DNA from: Lachnospiraceae bacterium UBA7199
GTDB lineage: Bacteria > Bacillota > Clostridia > Lachnospirales > Lachnospiraceae
DNA length: 64,000 bases
Assembly (NCBI GenBank): GCA_002490775.1
Contig: DKUR01000011.1
Location: forward strand, 1 to 64,000
Direction of reading: 5' to 3'
In this document: positions 8,746 to 16,899 of the stretch, piece after piece
Position numbering within the stretch: the first letter of the stretch is position 1
How the letters are laid out: every line of letters starts with the position of its first letter
Notes under the pieces: model-generated
Databases searched by the model: none
The model's input: the letters and a program-made list of their open reading frames with translations, nothing else
Told to the model about the DNA's origin: nothing
Translations under genes and position numbers: made by a program

Positions 8746-9378
8746 TTGAAAACCTTTCAAAAACCTTTGTCAGCATCGGAAGAGGCCCATTATATACAGG
8801 TGATGCAGAAAGGAAACAGCGATGAAGCCGCACAGGCCAGAGATATATTGATTGAACGGAACCTGCGTCTGGTAGCCCACATTGCCAAAAAATATCAAAA
8901 TGTTGATGAGGATATGGAGGATCTGATTTCCATCGGGACGATAGGGCTGATTAAGGCAATATCTTCTTTTGATGCAGGAAAAGGAAAACTCAGTACTTAT
9001 GCTTCCAGATGCATTGATAATGAATTATTGATGCTGCTTCGTGCGAAAAAAAAGACCAGAGGAGAGGTTTCTTTATTTGAGCCTATCGGAACAGATAAAG
9101 AAGGGAATGAAATCAATCTTTTGGATATCATGGAACATGAGCAGGAAGATATAACGGAACAGATGGAATTATATGAAAATACCAGAAAGCTGGCTAGGCT
9201 TTTGAGTGAAGTGCTAAATGACAGGGAGCGGGAAATTATTTTTTTGCGTTACGGACTTATTACAGGGAAGGAAGTGACGCAAAGAGAGATAGGTGAGGCA
9301 CTGAATATATCCAGAAGTTATGTATCAAGAATAGAAAAAAAAGCTTTATTAAAATTAAAAGAAGGCTTTTTAAATTAA
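8746..9378 (+). CDS. sigK: Sporulation sigma factor, sigma-K type, lacking a pro-sequence
   Basis: The 210-residue sigma-70 family protein has region 2 about 40-110 (NLRLVAHIAKKYQ, then EDLISIGTIGLIKAI) and region 4.2 at 165-205 (TQREIGEALNISRSYVSRIEK). The block PIGTDKEGNEINLLDIM is characteristic of sigma-K, the late mother-cell factor. The start is TTG 8746: the protein begins MKTFQKPLSASEE, which aligns with mature sigma-K, and an in-frame TGA at 8728-8730 rules out an upstream pro-peptide. The ribosome site is weak (GGGGGCG). The coding region is uninterrupted, so no skin-like element is present. It precedes an HD-GYP-like gene by 14 bases. Confidence 0.88.
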   Translation: MKTFQKPLSASEEAHYIQVMQKGNSDEAAQARDILIERNLRLVAHIAKKYQNVDEDMEDLISIGTIGLIKAISSFDAGKGKLSTYASRCIDNELLMLLRAKKKTRGEVSLFEPIGTDKEGNEINLLDIMEHEQEDITEQMELYENTRKLARLLSEVLNDREREIIFLRYGLITGKEVTQREIGEALNISRSYVSRIEKKALLKLKEGFLN

Positions 9379-9392
9379 CGGGGGAATAAAAA

Positions 9393-10433
9393 ATGCAATT
9401 TAAAAGAACAGAAGAACTTAAAACGGGAATGAGGCTGGCGCGTCCCATCTATAACAAAAACGGAGTTTTGCTGTATGAAAGGGACTCGAAGCTCACAACC
9501 CAGGGAATCGTAAGTATTAAAAATTTCGGGCTTATCGGTATTTATATTTTGGAGCCGGCGGAGCCAGCACCGCCGATGACTCCGGAAGATATAGAATTTG
9601 AGAGATTCCAGACCATGAATGTTTTTGCAATTATGGATGAGCTAAAACGCATTATGGAAACTGGAAAAAGTGGAAAATTTCAGATTATTATTTCCAATAT
9701 AATCAAGAGCTATGGTCATTTGGAGAAAAAAATTAATTTTGTCCAGAATTTAAGAAGTCAGGATGATTACCAATATAAGCATGCATTAAATGTTGCGATT
9801 CTCTGTGCAATGATCAGTAATCAGCTAAACCTTAAGGTGGAGGATCGTCTCGATGTGGTGTCTGCTGCTCTGCTGCATGAATTGTATAATTATGAATTGG
9901 TGGACAGGGTATGTTCGGCCAATCCCAATGTGCGGCGTTTTATTCAGCAGGCAGACAAGATCGCAGAGGGAATGGAAAGCGGAAAGCTGGATACCTCCAT
10001 TAAGATTCTGGAAGGTGGAAGAATTCTTGCGGCTGCCCAGGTATTTGATGATATGACAGCCATGAGTCTTGACAAGACGCCTGAGTCGGAGATTGCGGCT
10101 GCCAGATATTTGATGGACAATAAAGAATTTTATTCAGAAAAAGTGGTCAGGGCATTAATGGATTCCATTAATATTTTATCTCCTGGCGTCTGCGTGGAAC
10201 TCAGCACAGGCGAAAAGGCGCTGGTGCTGGTGGAAAATATCACGGATATTTTCCGGCCGATGGTGCTTGGATTTTCTGATAACGCAATTATAGACCTTGG
10301 AAATAAGTATACATATGAAGATGTTAAGATCGTAGATGTTATGAAAACCATGGACAATCGGCATATTATGGATACAGAAACGCTGCGGCAATATGGTTTT
10401 GATCCAAATGGAAATAAAAATGTTATTATATAA
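9393..10433 (+). CDS. Degenerate HD-GYP domain protein
   Basis: The 346-residue protein has an N-terminal region (about 1-65, starting MQFKRTEELKTGMRLARPIY) common in HD-GYP proteins and then an HD-like domain about 125-310. It keeps the domain layout: a helix with H near residue 128, the AALLHELYN segment, VFDDMTAM in place of VxDxYDA, and a C-terminal PGVCVELSTGE block. The metal-binding HD is H162-E163 instead of HD, and no HHExxDGxGYP motif is present. It is therefore probably not an active c-di-GMP phosphodiesterase, and may bind ligand or protein. A GGGGG site precedes the ATG. It is likely cotranscribed with sigK. Confidence 0.82.
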   Translation: MQFKRTEELKTGMRLARPIYNKNGVLLYERDSKLTTQGIVSIKNFGLIGIYILEPAEPAPPMTPEDIEFERFQTMNVFAIMDELKRIMETGKSGKFQIIISNIIKSYGHLEKKINFVQNLRSQDDYQYKHALNVAILCAMISNQLNLKVEDRLDVVSAALLHELYNYELVDRVCSANPNVRRFIQQADKIAEGMESGKLDTSIKILEGGRILAAAQVFDDMTAMSLDKTPESEIAAARYLMDNKEFYSEKVVRALMDSINILSPGVCVELSTGEKALVLVENITDIFRPMVLGFSDNAIIDLGNKYTYEDVKIVDVMKTMDNRHIMDTETLRQYGFDPNGNKNVII

Positions 10434-10482
10434 TTAAAATTTATAAAATTTTAATTGATTTTCAGGTCAATTTTTACTAAAG

Positions 10483-10513
10483 TAGACATATCTGGTAAAG
10501 ATATGTCTATTTT
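10483..10513 (+). terminator. Terminator after the degenerate HD-GYP gene
   Basis: An 11-bp perfect stem (10483-10493 with 10499-10509) with loop GGTAA, followed by TTTT. An additional AT-only 11-bp hairpin overlaps the stop codon at 10432-10456. The rest of the gap to 10653 shows nothing else convincing. Confidence 0.8.
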
Positions 10514-10653
10514 GCGTCAGGGAAAAGGACAAAGCCTGTTTCCGGCATATTCTTAAAGACGTCTTGCATATTCTTATATTTCGCAGTAAATCCAGTTTTA
10601 AGTAAAAATCGCAGCATTAAATTTTATGCTGGAATATTAGGAAGGAGAAACAA

Positions 10654-12222
10654 TTGTTCAGTAGAATTTTATCCGGCGCTGTTTTTGGCATTGAAAGCCA
10701 TCTGGTTCATGTGGAGGTGGATTTGTCTGCTGGTCTGCCCTGCTTTATTATGATAGGCAGTCTGGAGGGAAAGGTAAAGGAATCAGGGGAGCGGGTTCGG
10801 GTTGCCCTTAAAAATACCGGGATATCCATACCTCCCATGCATATTTCCGTTAATTTTTCTCCGGCAGATTTGAAAAAAGAAGGGACAGGATTTGATCTTC
10901 CTGTTTCCATTGGGGTGTTGACTGCAATGGAAAGGCTTCCGGCAGGATGCACTGAGGGGATGCTGATTTTAGGTGAATTGGGATTGAACGGAGAAGTAAA
11001 GCCGGTACAAGGGGTGCTGCCCATTATGATAAGTGCGGTAAAGGCCGGGATAACCAAGTGCCTTGTGGCAAAAGAAAACGTTAAGGAAGCTGCTGCCGCT
11101 GTGGGAATGCATGCAGTCGGCATAGAGGACCTTAAGCAGGCAATTAGGTACTTAAGGCTGCCTGATAAGGAGCGCAGCCAAATGATAGCGCCAGAAGTAA
11201 CAGATATGGAAGAAGCTTTTTTGGTGGAGGATGGGAAAGCAGCACAGGAGGAATTTGATTTTTCCCAGATCATAGGACAGGACAGTGTGAAGAGGGCAGC
11301 GCTGATTGCAGCAGCAGGATTCCATCATATGTTGATCATGGGCCCTCCGGGTTCCGGAAAAACCATGATTGCAAAGAGGCTTTCTACGATTCTTCCGCCT
11401 TTATCCAGAGAAGAAAGCTTCGAGGTTTCGTCCATTTACAGTATAGCAGGCTTGCTTCCAGAGGGTGGAAAACTTCTTCGGGAACGTCCTTTTTTAAGCC
11501 CCCACCATAGTATTTCTCCTACAGCACTTTCAGGGGGAGGACGTCAGCCCAGGCCTGGTATTATCAGTCTGGCCCACAGGGGAGTGTTATTTTTAGATGA
11601 ACTGCCAGAATTTAAGCGGCAGACGCTGGACCTTCTGCGTCAGCCTTTAGAGGATAAAAAAATACAGATTGCGCGAAGCAGCGGCAGTGCTGCCTATCCG
11701 GCAGACTTTATGCTGGTAGGTGCAATGAATCCCTGTCCCTGCGGTTATTATCCGGACTTAAATAAATGCCGCTGTACACCCAGCCAAGTGCATAATTATT
11801 TAAGCCATATATCAGGCCCGATATTAGATCGTATTGATTTGTGTATCGAAGCACCCCCGGCAGCCCTTGATTGTCTATATGGAAAAAGTGATGAATATGT
11901 TCAAAAAAAAGTGGATAGTAAAACCTTAAGAGAAAAGGTTTTAATTGCAAGGAAACAGCAGGAAGACAGATATAAGGGGACAAATATCCGTTTTAATTCA
12001 GAACTAAGGGCTGGTGATCTGGAAAAATATTGTCATTTGGGAAAAAAAGAGGCTGAAATGTTGGAAAGTTTATATGCTTCCCTTGATTTAAGCGTGAGAG
12101 CCTGCAATAAATTGGTAGTAGTAGCAAGAACCATAGCAGATTTAGAGGAAAGCGGGGAGATCCTTACAAAACATCTTGCAGAGGCTGCATGCTATCGGGC
12201 AGCAGATAAATTGGGGAGGTAA
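10654..12222 (+). CDS. YifB/ComM-like Mg-chelatase family AAA+ ATPase
   Basis: The 522-residue protein has an N-terminal ribosomal S5-fold domain (about 1-180), a chelatase-like AAA+ domain with Walker A GPPGSGKT at 230-237 and Walker B VLFLDELPEF near 310-320, the NPCPCGYY Cys motif, and a C-terminal helical domain. The proteobacterial relative ComM is a helicase promoting branch migration during natural transformation; the role in Firmicutes is less established. The start is TTG 10654, after GGAAGGAG. It precedes dprA by 4 bases, a very common pairing that supports a DNA uptake or recombination role. Confidence 0.93.
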   Translation: MFSRILSGAVFGIESHLVHVEVDLSAGLPCFIMIGSLEGKVKESGERVRVALKNTGISIPPMHISVNFSPADLKKEGTGFDLPVSIGVLTAMERLPAGCTEGMLILGELGLNGEVKPVQGVLPIMISAVKAGITKCLVAKENVKEAAAAVGMHAVGIEDLKQAIRYLRLPDKERSQMIAPEVTDMEEAFLVEDGKAAQEEFDFSQIIGQDSVKRAALIAAAGFHHMLIMGPPGSGKTMIAKRLSTILPPLSREESFEVSSIYSIAGLLPEGGKLLRERPFLSPHHSISPTALSGGGRQPRPGIISLAHRGVLFLDELPEFKRQTLDLLRQPLEDKKIQIARSSGSAAYPADFMLVGAMNPCPCGYYPDLNKCRCTPSQVHNYLSHISGPILDRIDLCIEAPPAALDCLYGKSDEYVQKKVDSKTLREKVLIARKQQEDRYKGTNIRFNSELRAGDLEKYCHLGKKEAEMLESLYASLDLSVRACNKLVVVARTIADLEESGEILTKHLAEAACYRAADKLGR

Positions 12223-12226
12223 GAAG

Positions 12227-13360
12227 ATGCGGGAAGAAAAACCCTATCAATACTGGCTTCATAATGTTCCAGGAGCTGGAAATAGAACTATAGAAAAAAT
12301 AATAGAGGAATTTGGAAGTGCAAAGCAGGCTTATCTTGCAGGTGCGGATGCACTGCGGCCGTTGATCAGAGGAAAGGGAAAAGAAAAAATAGATAGTTTT
12401 ATAAAAAGCTGGGATATTGAAAGGAAATATGAGGAGTTAAAGCAAAAAAAGATATTTTTTATTTCACGGGAAGATGCCTGTTATCCTTTTAGATTAAAAA
12501 AACTTGAGAATCCTCCTTATGCATTATATTGTTTTGGCAGTCTGCCGAAAGAGCAGATACCTTCAGCGGCTGTAATAGGTGCAAGAGAATGCTCAGAATA
12601 TGGAAATTATATGGCCAGAGCTTTTGCTGGGAAGCTTGCCAAGGCAGGCGTGGCGGTGATAAGCGGTATGGCCAGGGGAATTGATGGAATTGCCCAGCAG
12701 GCAGCGCTTGAAGCAGGTGGAAAAACTTATGCGGTTTTGGGAAGCGGTGTGGATATATGCTATCCAAGATCAAATAAGAAGCTTTATCAGGAAATACTTG
12801 AAACAGGTGGAGGGATACTGTCTATTTTTCCACCGGGAACGCAGCCTGTCAAAGGGCAATTTCCAGAACGAAACCGGATCGTTGCGGGGTTGTCTGATTT
12901 GATTCTTGTAGTGGAAGCCAGGCTAAAGAGTGGTACATGGATCACTGTTGATATGGCATTGGAGCAGGGAAAGAACGTTTATGCAGTGCCAGGAAGACTT
13001 ACGGACAGGTTAAGCGACGGATGCAATTTTCTTATCCGCCAGGGAGCGGAAATTGCACTTACCCCTGAGGATATTCTGGCGGAATTTGCTCTTCTCCAAA
13101 ATCGAAAGGGCATGGAAAGCAAAAGTATAAAAAGCAAGAACAGGGAAAGCGGGGATAGGGTACAAATGCAGATTTTGGGGCTTTTGGATGCATATCCGAA
13201 ATCTGTGGACGAGATTTTTGCGGCGATAAGGAAAAAGGGGACCGACATGGAACTTTCAGAACTTTTTGAGCGTTTGATACATCTGTGCATAGAGAAAAAA
13301 GCAAAACAGACAGGAGGCAGTTACTTTTCGAAAATTTGTGACAGTGGTACAATGGAATAG
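12227..13360 (+). CDS. dprA: DNA-processing protein DprA (Smf)
   Basis: DprA binds incoming single-stranded DNA and loads RecA during transformation. The 377-residue protein has an N-terminal helix-hairpin-helix/SAM-like region (about 1-75), a Rossmann-like core with GARECSEYGN near 112 and ISGMARGIDGIAQQAALEAG near 145-165, the AVPGRL motif near 250 and a C-terminal winged-helix segment (about 310-377). ATG 12227 follows GGGGAGG by 7 bases; upstream in-frame codons overlap yifB. In Bacillus dprA lies immediately before topA; here about 23 kb intervenes. Confidence 0.95.
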   Translation: MREEKPYQYWLHNVPGAGNRTIEKIIEEFGSAKQAYLAGADALRPLIRGKGKEKIDSFIKSWDIERKYEELKQKKIFFISREDACYPFRLKKLENPPYALYCFGSLPKEQIPSAAVIGARECSEYGNYMARAFAGKLAKAGVAVISGMARGIDGIAQQAALEAGGKTYAVLGSGVDICYPRSNKKLYQEILETGGGILSIFPPGTQPVKGQFPERNRIVAGLSDLILVVEARLKSGTWITVDMALEQGKNVYAVPGRLTDRLSDGCNFLIRQGAEIALTPEDILAEFALLQNRKGMESKSIKSKNRESGDRVQMQILGLLDAYPKSVDEIFAAIRKKGTDMELSELFERLIHLCIEKKAKQTGGSYFSKICDSGTME

Positions 13361-13393
13361 ACAGAACAATCATTATTTGAAAAGGAGTTATCT

Positions 13394-13567
13394 ATGAACA
13401 CATTTTATTATGAAGTGGTGAGCATTGATGGAGATTATGCAAACTTAAAACGGACAGATGTGGAAAGCGAAGAGTTAAAGCTGGTGGCAAGGGCGTTACT
13501 GCCGGCAGAAATCACAGAGGGAACAAAGCTGAAATATGAATTAATGCAATATGAAATTCTTCCATAA
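13394..13567 (+). CDS. Small conserved-looking protein, 57 aa
   Basis: A short gene starting MNTFYYEVVSIDGDYANLKR and ending YELMQYEILP, preceded by AAAGGAG 7 bases before the ATG. The pattern (alternating hydrophobics, DGDYA near residue 12, then LLPAEITEGTKL) suggests a small beta-rich fold and resembles in layout the DUF3006-type small proteins. No function can be assigned. It is 33 bases after dprA and 33 bases before the prepilin peptidase gene, so it is probably in the same transcript. Confidence 0.65.
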   Translation: MNTFYYEVVSIDGDYANLKRTDVESEELKLVARALLPAEITEGTKLKYELMQYEILP

Positions 13568-13600
13568 TAGGAAAGGGTTTTATGAAAAGGCTGGTGGAGG

Positions 13601-14131
13601 ATGAAAAAAGCAGGTTTTCTGCTGACAAACGGATTTGTTTTTACGTGGGTGGTTTTAGAGGAAGGATGGAAATGGGAGAGTCTTTTCATATGTTTATGTG
13701 CAGTCCTGCTTTTCATAATAGGAATTGTTGATGAGACAACTTTTGAAATTCCTTTAAAATATAATCTTGCGATAGGGAGCCTGGGAGTGGTGCATCTGAT
13801 TATAAATTTTTCCAATTGGAAGGATTATATAATAGGCATGTGTGCTGTAAGCGGCTTCCTTTTGCTGCTATATTATTTTACAAAAGGAGAAGGGATCGGA
13901 GGCGGTGATGTCAAGCTGATGGCGGCGGCCGGTCTTCTTTTGGGCTGGCGGAAAATCCTGCTGGCTTTTTTTCTTGGAACGGTATTTGGCGCGGCAGTTC
14001 ACCCTGTCCGGATGAAATTATGGGGAAAAAGAAAAATCATGGCATTGGGACCTTATCTGGCATTAGGGATTTTTATTTCTATGTTATATGGTGAAAAGCT
14101 TATTGCCTGGTACTTGAAAATTGAACCATGA
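13601..14131 (+). CDS. Short A24-family prepilin peptidase, catalytic domain only
   Basis: A 176-residue polytopic membrane protein with both signature aspartates of type IV prepilin peptidases: one in IGIVDETTFEIP (about residue 43) and one in GIGGGDVKLMAA (about residue 105). The N-terminal methylase domain and its CxxC zinc motifs are missing, so it is about the size of the peptidase half only. The start is uncertain: GGTGGAGG abuts ATG 13601 directly, no other in-frame ATG exists, and an in-frame TGA lies at 13583. No pilin or type IV pilus gene is visible in the window; substrates may be competence or Tad-type pilins elsewhere. Confidence 0.8.
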   Translation: MKKAGFLLTNGFVFTWVVLEEGWKWESLFICLCAVLLFIIGIVDETTFEIPLKYNLAIGSLGVVHLIINFSNWKDYIIGMCAVSGFLLLLYYFTKGEGIGGGDVKLMAAAGLLLGWRKILLAFFLGTVFGAAVHPVRMKLWGKRKIMALGPYLALGIFISMLYGEKLIAWYLKIEP

Positions 14132-14236
14132 TAAAAGGCATGATACGAGAAGAGCAATATATATAAAAAGGTAGTATATATATCTATTTTCCCTGAATAT
14201 TATACAATGATATTTGTGCAAATTTTCCCGAAATAG

Positions 14237-14265
14237 TTGACATAATTTATTGAGAAATATAAAAT
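14237..14265 (+). promoter_or_regulatory. Strong sigma-A promoter of the HD-GYP gene
   Basis: TTGACA (14237-14242), a 17-base spacer and TAAAAT (14260-14265). Transcription should start near 14272. This places the in-frame TTG at 14250 upstream of the transcript and makes ATG 14280 nearly leaderless, so it decides the start of the next gene in favour of ATG 14292. It may also serve the surface locus downstream. Confidence 0.8.
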
Positions 14266-14291
14266 TATATAGAAAAGGCATGGGAATAAAA

Positions 14292-14933
14292 ATGATTGTT
14301 ACGGATAAAAGTGAAATGAGCCCTTCTGAGATAGGGTGCTATCCTGATTTGGATGCACTTTGGAGCACATTTCCCAGAAATACCAGGCTTCACATGGAGA
14401 GAGTTGGAAAATATGCAAATGCAATGTATCAGTATATGGCGGATGCAGACATAGAAAATATAAATGACAGTTTGGGAGATGAATTCCGGGCGGTAGGCCG
14501 GCGGATCTTTATGCTTCATGACATAGGCAGGCATTATATTCCATTTGCTTTGCTGAATAAAGTGGAGGATCTGACCAAAGACGAATTACAATTGATCAAG
14601 GATCACACGGTAAATGCAAGGCGTGCAATAAAAAGTATTTATGTACAGCCATTTTCAGATGAAATAATGGAAATATGGGAGGAAGTTGCGGTATTTCATC
14701 ATGAAAGATTTGATGGAAAAGGGTATCCAAGTCAGCTTTCGGGTACAGAAATTCCTCTTGCAGCAAGGATTTGCGCAATAGCAGATACTTATGATGGAAT
14801 TACAAGCTGGAAGCCCTATAAAAAGAAACAGACTACAAGAGAAGAAGCACTTAAGATCATCGAAGAGGAATCCGGAGGGCAGTTTCAGCCTGAACTGGTA
14901 GAAGTCTTTAAAAAATGTATTGTAAGGGTGTAA
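14292..14933 (+). CDS. HD-GYP domain cyclic di-GMP phosphodiesterase
   Basis: A 213-residue stand-alone HD-GYP domain, predicted to hydrolyse c-di-GMP in the cytoplasm. The catalytic and metal residues are intact: H37 region (LHMERVGKYA), H76-D77 in MLHDIG, H-H-E at about 136-138 and the GYP loop in HHERFDGKGYP, then the AADxYD-like IADTYDGITSW with a C-terminal FQPELV motif. ATG 14292 was chosen from the promoter position and GGGA 6 bases upstream. There is no sensor domain. It is 80 bases before the surface locus with no terminator between them, so readthrough from this promoter could couple c-di-GMP turnover to surface gene expression. Confidence 0.9.
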   Translation: MIVTDKSEMSPSEIGCYPDLDALWSTFPRNTRLHMERVGKYANAMYQYMADADIENINDSLGDEFRAVGRRIFMLHDIGRHYIPFALLNKVEDLTKDELQLIKDHTVNARRAIKSIYVQPFSDEIMEIWEEVAVFHHERFDGKGYPSQLSGTEIPLAARICAIADTYDGITSWKPYKKKQTTREEALKIIEEESGGQFQPELVEVFKKCIVRV

Positions 14934-15013
14934 GCAGCCCTTTCCTTCACAGTAAAGTATGTGGGGGATTTTACATATAGTCTTTATAAAAAACAAAAGG
15001 TGCTATTGGTCAA

Positions 15014-15955
15014 ATGAGCGGTCGAAAACGTTACCAAAACAACAAACTAAATACTAAGAACACAGAGACTTCAAAGAAAAAAGATGAGAAAGTAAAGCGG
15101 ACGCTGCTCAGCAGATTTGACCTGCTGAACCGTTTTAAACACTGGTACTTAGGCGGAGTCAGTCTTTTTCGAGGTCTTTTCCGTGTACATGCTGCAAAAC
15201 AGACGATACTCCTTATTATGGGGGCTTTGTCTGTCTGTTTTATTATGGCGGCATTTTATACCAACGCAGGTGAGTTTGTGGTAAAAGTCGACAGGGAAAT
15301 GGCAAAGGACGGTTTTTACCTGTCGGAGATTCCTAATTTTGATGAGAGGCTGATTACCTTACATGCAGTAGCGAAAGAGGATGCAACCAATATTAGTATT
15401 TATAATATAGAAGAAGACGTGATGGATATTGATGGCGTTCATCATGGTGCAGATTATTTTGCTTATACATTTTATGTAAAGAATCTGACGGGAGAGACAA
15501 AAGACTATCGCTATACACTTTTTATCAGGCATCAGACGAAAGGAATAGAGGATGCGTCTTGGATTATGCTGTTTCATAACGGGGAGCAGGAGATATTTGC
15601 CAAAGAAAGCGCAGGCGGCGGACCGGAAGTTCAATATTCAGACTACGAGTTTCCTTTCCTGGAATATGCCAGAGATCCTAAGGAGCAGCAGACACTTTTA
15701 ACCGGCGCGCAATTGGATAAGATCCCCCAGGATGCAGTTGACAGGCTGGGGCTTAAAGGTCTTAATGGGGTATATCAGCTAAATACAGTTCCTTTTGCGT
15801 CAAGCAGAACCATATGTACGGGGCTGCGGGAGGATTTTGAGCATGAAGGGATGGATAAGTTTACGGTGGTGATTTGGTTAGAAGGAGAAGATCCTGAATG
15901 TATTGATAAAATCATTGGAGGCGAACTGGAGCTTGCCATGAGCTTTACATATTAG
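15014..15955 (+). CDS. Membrane-anchored surface protein with TasA/camelysin-like C-terminus
   Basis: First gene of the surface locus, 313 residues. A basic N-terminal cytoplasmic tail of about 60 residues precedes one membrane segment (about 64-83), and the rest should be extracellular. The C-terminus VVIWLEGEDPECIDKIIGG matches, by pattern, the WLEGxDxEC ending in TasA/camelysin-like subunits, including the next gene product. The long basic tail before the membrane segment differs from a normal signal peptide, so it may stay anchored and act as a fibre base. No exact function is known. An AAGGTG site lies about 11 bases upstream. Confidence 0.75.
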   Translation: MSGRKRYQNNKLNTKNTETSKKKDEKVKRTLLSRFDLLNRFKHWYLGGVSLFRGLFRVHAAKQTILLIMGALSVCFIMAAFYTNAGEFVVKVDREMAKDGFYLSEIPNFDERLITLHAVAKEDATNISIYNIEEDVMDIDGVHHGADYFAYTFYVKNLTGETKDYRYTLFIRHQTKGIEDASWIMLFHNGEQEIFAKESAGGGPEVQYSDYEFPFLEYARDPKEQQTLLTGAQLDKIPQDAVDRLGLKGLNGVYQLNTVPFASSRTICTGLREDFEHEGMDKFTVVIWLEGEDPECIDKIIGGELELAMSFTY

Positions 15956-15979
15956 AGATGAGGGGGGACAGGTCTTATT

Positions 15980-16885
15980 ATGGAAAATAAGAATGAAAAA
16001 AAGAAAGAGGGACATTTGAAATCCAAGCTGCTGGTATGTCTTTTGTATGTGGCAGTTTTGTCCACAGCTACCTATGCATGGTTTACACTGAATAATAAGC
16101 CCCGGGTATATAACTTGTCACTTACGGCAGGCGGGGCGGCAGATCTTTTAATTGCAGATGATTTAGGAGGAAGTCCCGGGGAATATGGAGATTTTCTTGA
16201 TTTGAAAACGGCAAGGCAAAGTCCGGCTGCTATGGATGAAATAGAATTGAATCCGGTTACCACTGCTGATATAAAAACCTTTTATGAACCGGTCTATGAA
16301 GGGGAAAGCGTAACTAATACAAAAGAAATTACGGATGAAAAGGTATTAAATGAAAGCTATGTATATCAGAAAACCTTTTATTTGAAAGCAGGAAGTTTAA
16401 AAACCGGCAGTGGCAGAAAGGTAAGCACAAATGTAAAGTCATATGACATTTTGCTTCTCGGGCCTGAGCAGGGGGAGGAAAATACCGGATGTGTGATCAA
16501 ACAGGCAGCCGGATCTTCCGCAGAAGGAGGGGCTACAGCAGCTAATTCCATCCGAATAGCATTTATTGTTGAAGGACAGGATATTGTTGTGTATGAACCC
16601 AACAGCAGCCAGCACAATGGCGGTGATCATGCAACAAACTCCATTCCCAGTCAGTATGGTGGGTATGTAACAATGAAGCAGCCTTCGGCCGGAGCAGCCT
16701 TTGAAGGCGGCGAGGGAGGCAATTCTGAAAAGCTTTTTACCATAAAAGAAGATGAAGATGTGCTGGTTACAATGCTTGTATGGATTGAAGGAACAGATGA
16801 AGACTGTACCAATTCTATTCAAATGGATGAAATTATAGGGAATATACAGTTTATCTCAAGAGATGCACAGGCAGACGGAAGATAG
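15980..16885 (+). CDS. TasA/camelysin-like putative fibre subunit
   Basis: A 301-residue exported protein. Residues 15-31 form a hydrophobic segment ending in STATYAWFTLNN, which resembles the SipW-dependent signal type (GGTxAxF-like) of TasA, TapA and camelysin. The mature part is beta-rich and Gly/Glu/Asn-rich, and the C-terminus contains VWIEGTDEDCTNSIQ, parallel to the previous protein. Known relatives are secreted biofilm fibre subunits or cell-surface proteases; no zinc-protease motif is visible here, so the subunit role is the better guess. It lies 24 bases after the preceding gene and 14 bases before the AAA+ gene. Confidence 0.75.
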   Translation: MENKNEKKKEGHLKSKLLVCLLYVAVLSTATYAWFTLNNKPRVYNLSLTAGGAADLLIADDLGGSPGEYGDFLDLKTARQSPAAMDEIELNPVTTADIKTFYEPVYEGESVTNTKEITDEKVLNESYVYQKTFYLKAGSLKTGSGRKVSTNVKSYDILLLGPEQGEENTGCVIKQAAGSSAEGGATAANSIRIAFIVEGQDIVVYEPNSSQHNGGDHATNSIPSQYGGYVTMKQPSAGAAFEGGEGGNSEKLFTIKEDEDVLVTMLVWIEGTDEDCTNSIQMDEIIGNIQFISRDAQADGR

Positions 16886-16899
16886 AGAGGATAAGCAGA

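Noticed and set aside
10432..10456. AT-only 11-bp hairpin as a terminator after the HD-GYP-like gene
   Set aside because: Stem has no G:C pairs and no T-run; the downstream hairpin at 10483-10513 is the better terminator.
13582..13731. Short alternative reading frame from ATG 13582 with a better ribosome site
   Set aside because: It has no family resemblance and ends early, while the overlapping frame encodes the prepilin peptidase motifs.
14132..14236. Terminator-like AT-rich inverted repeats after the prepilin peptidase
   Set aside because: Only ATATATAT arms, no G:C pairs and no T-run; may form by chance in AT-rich DNA.
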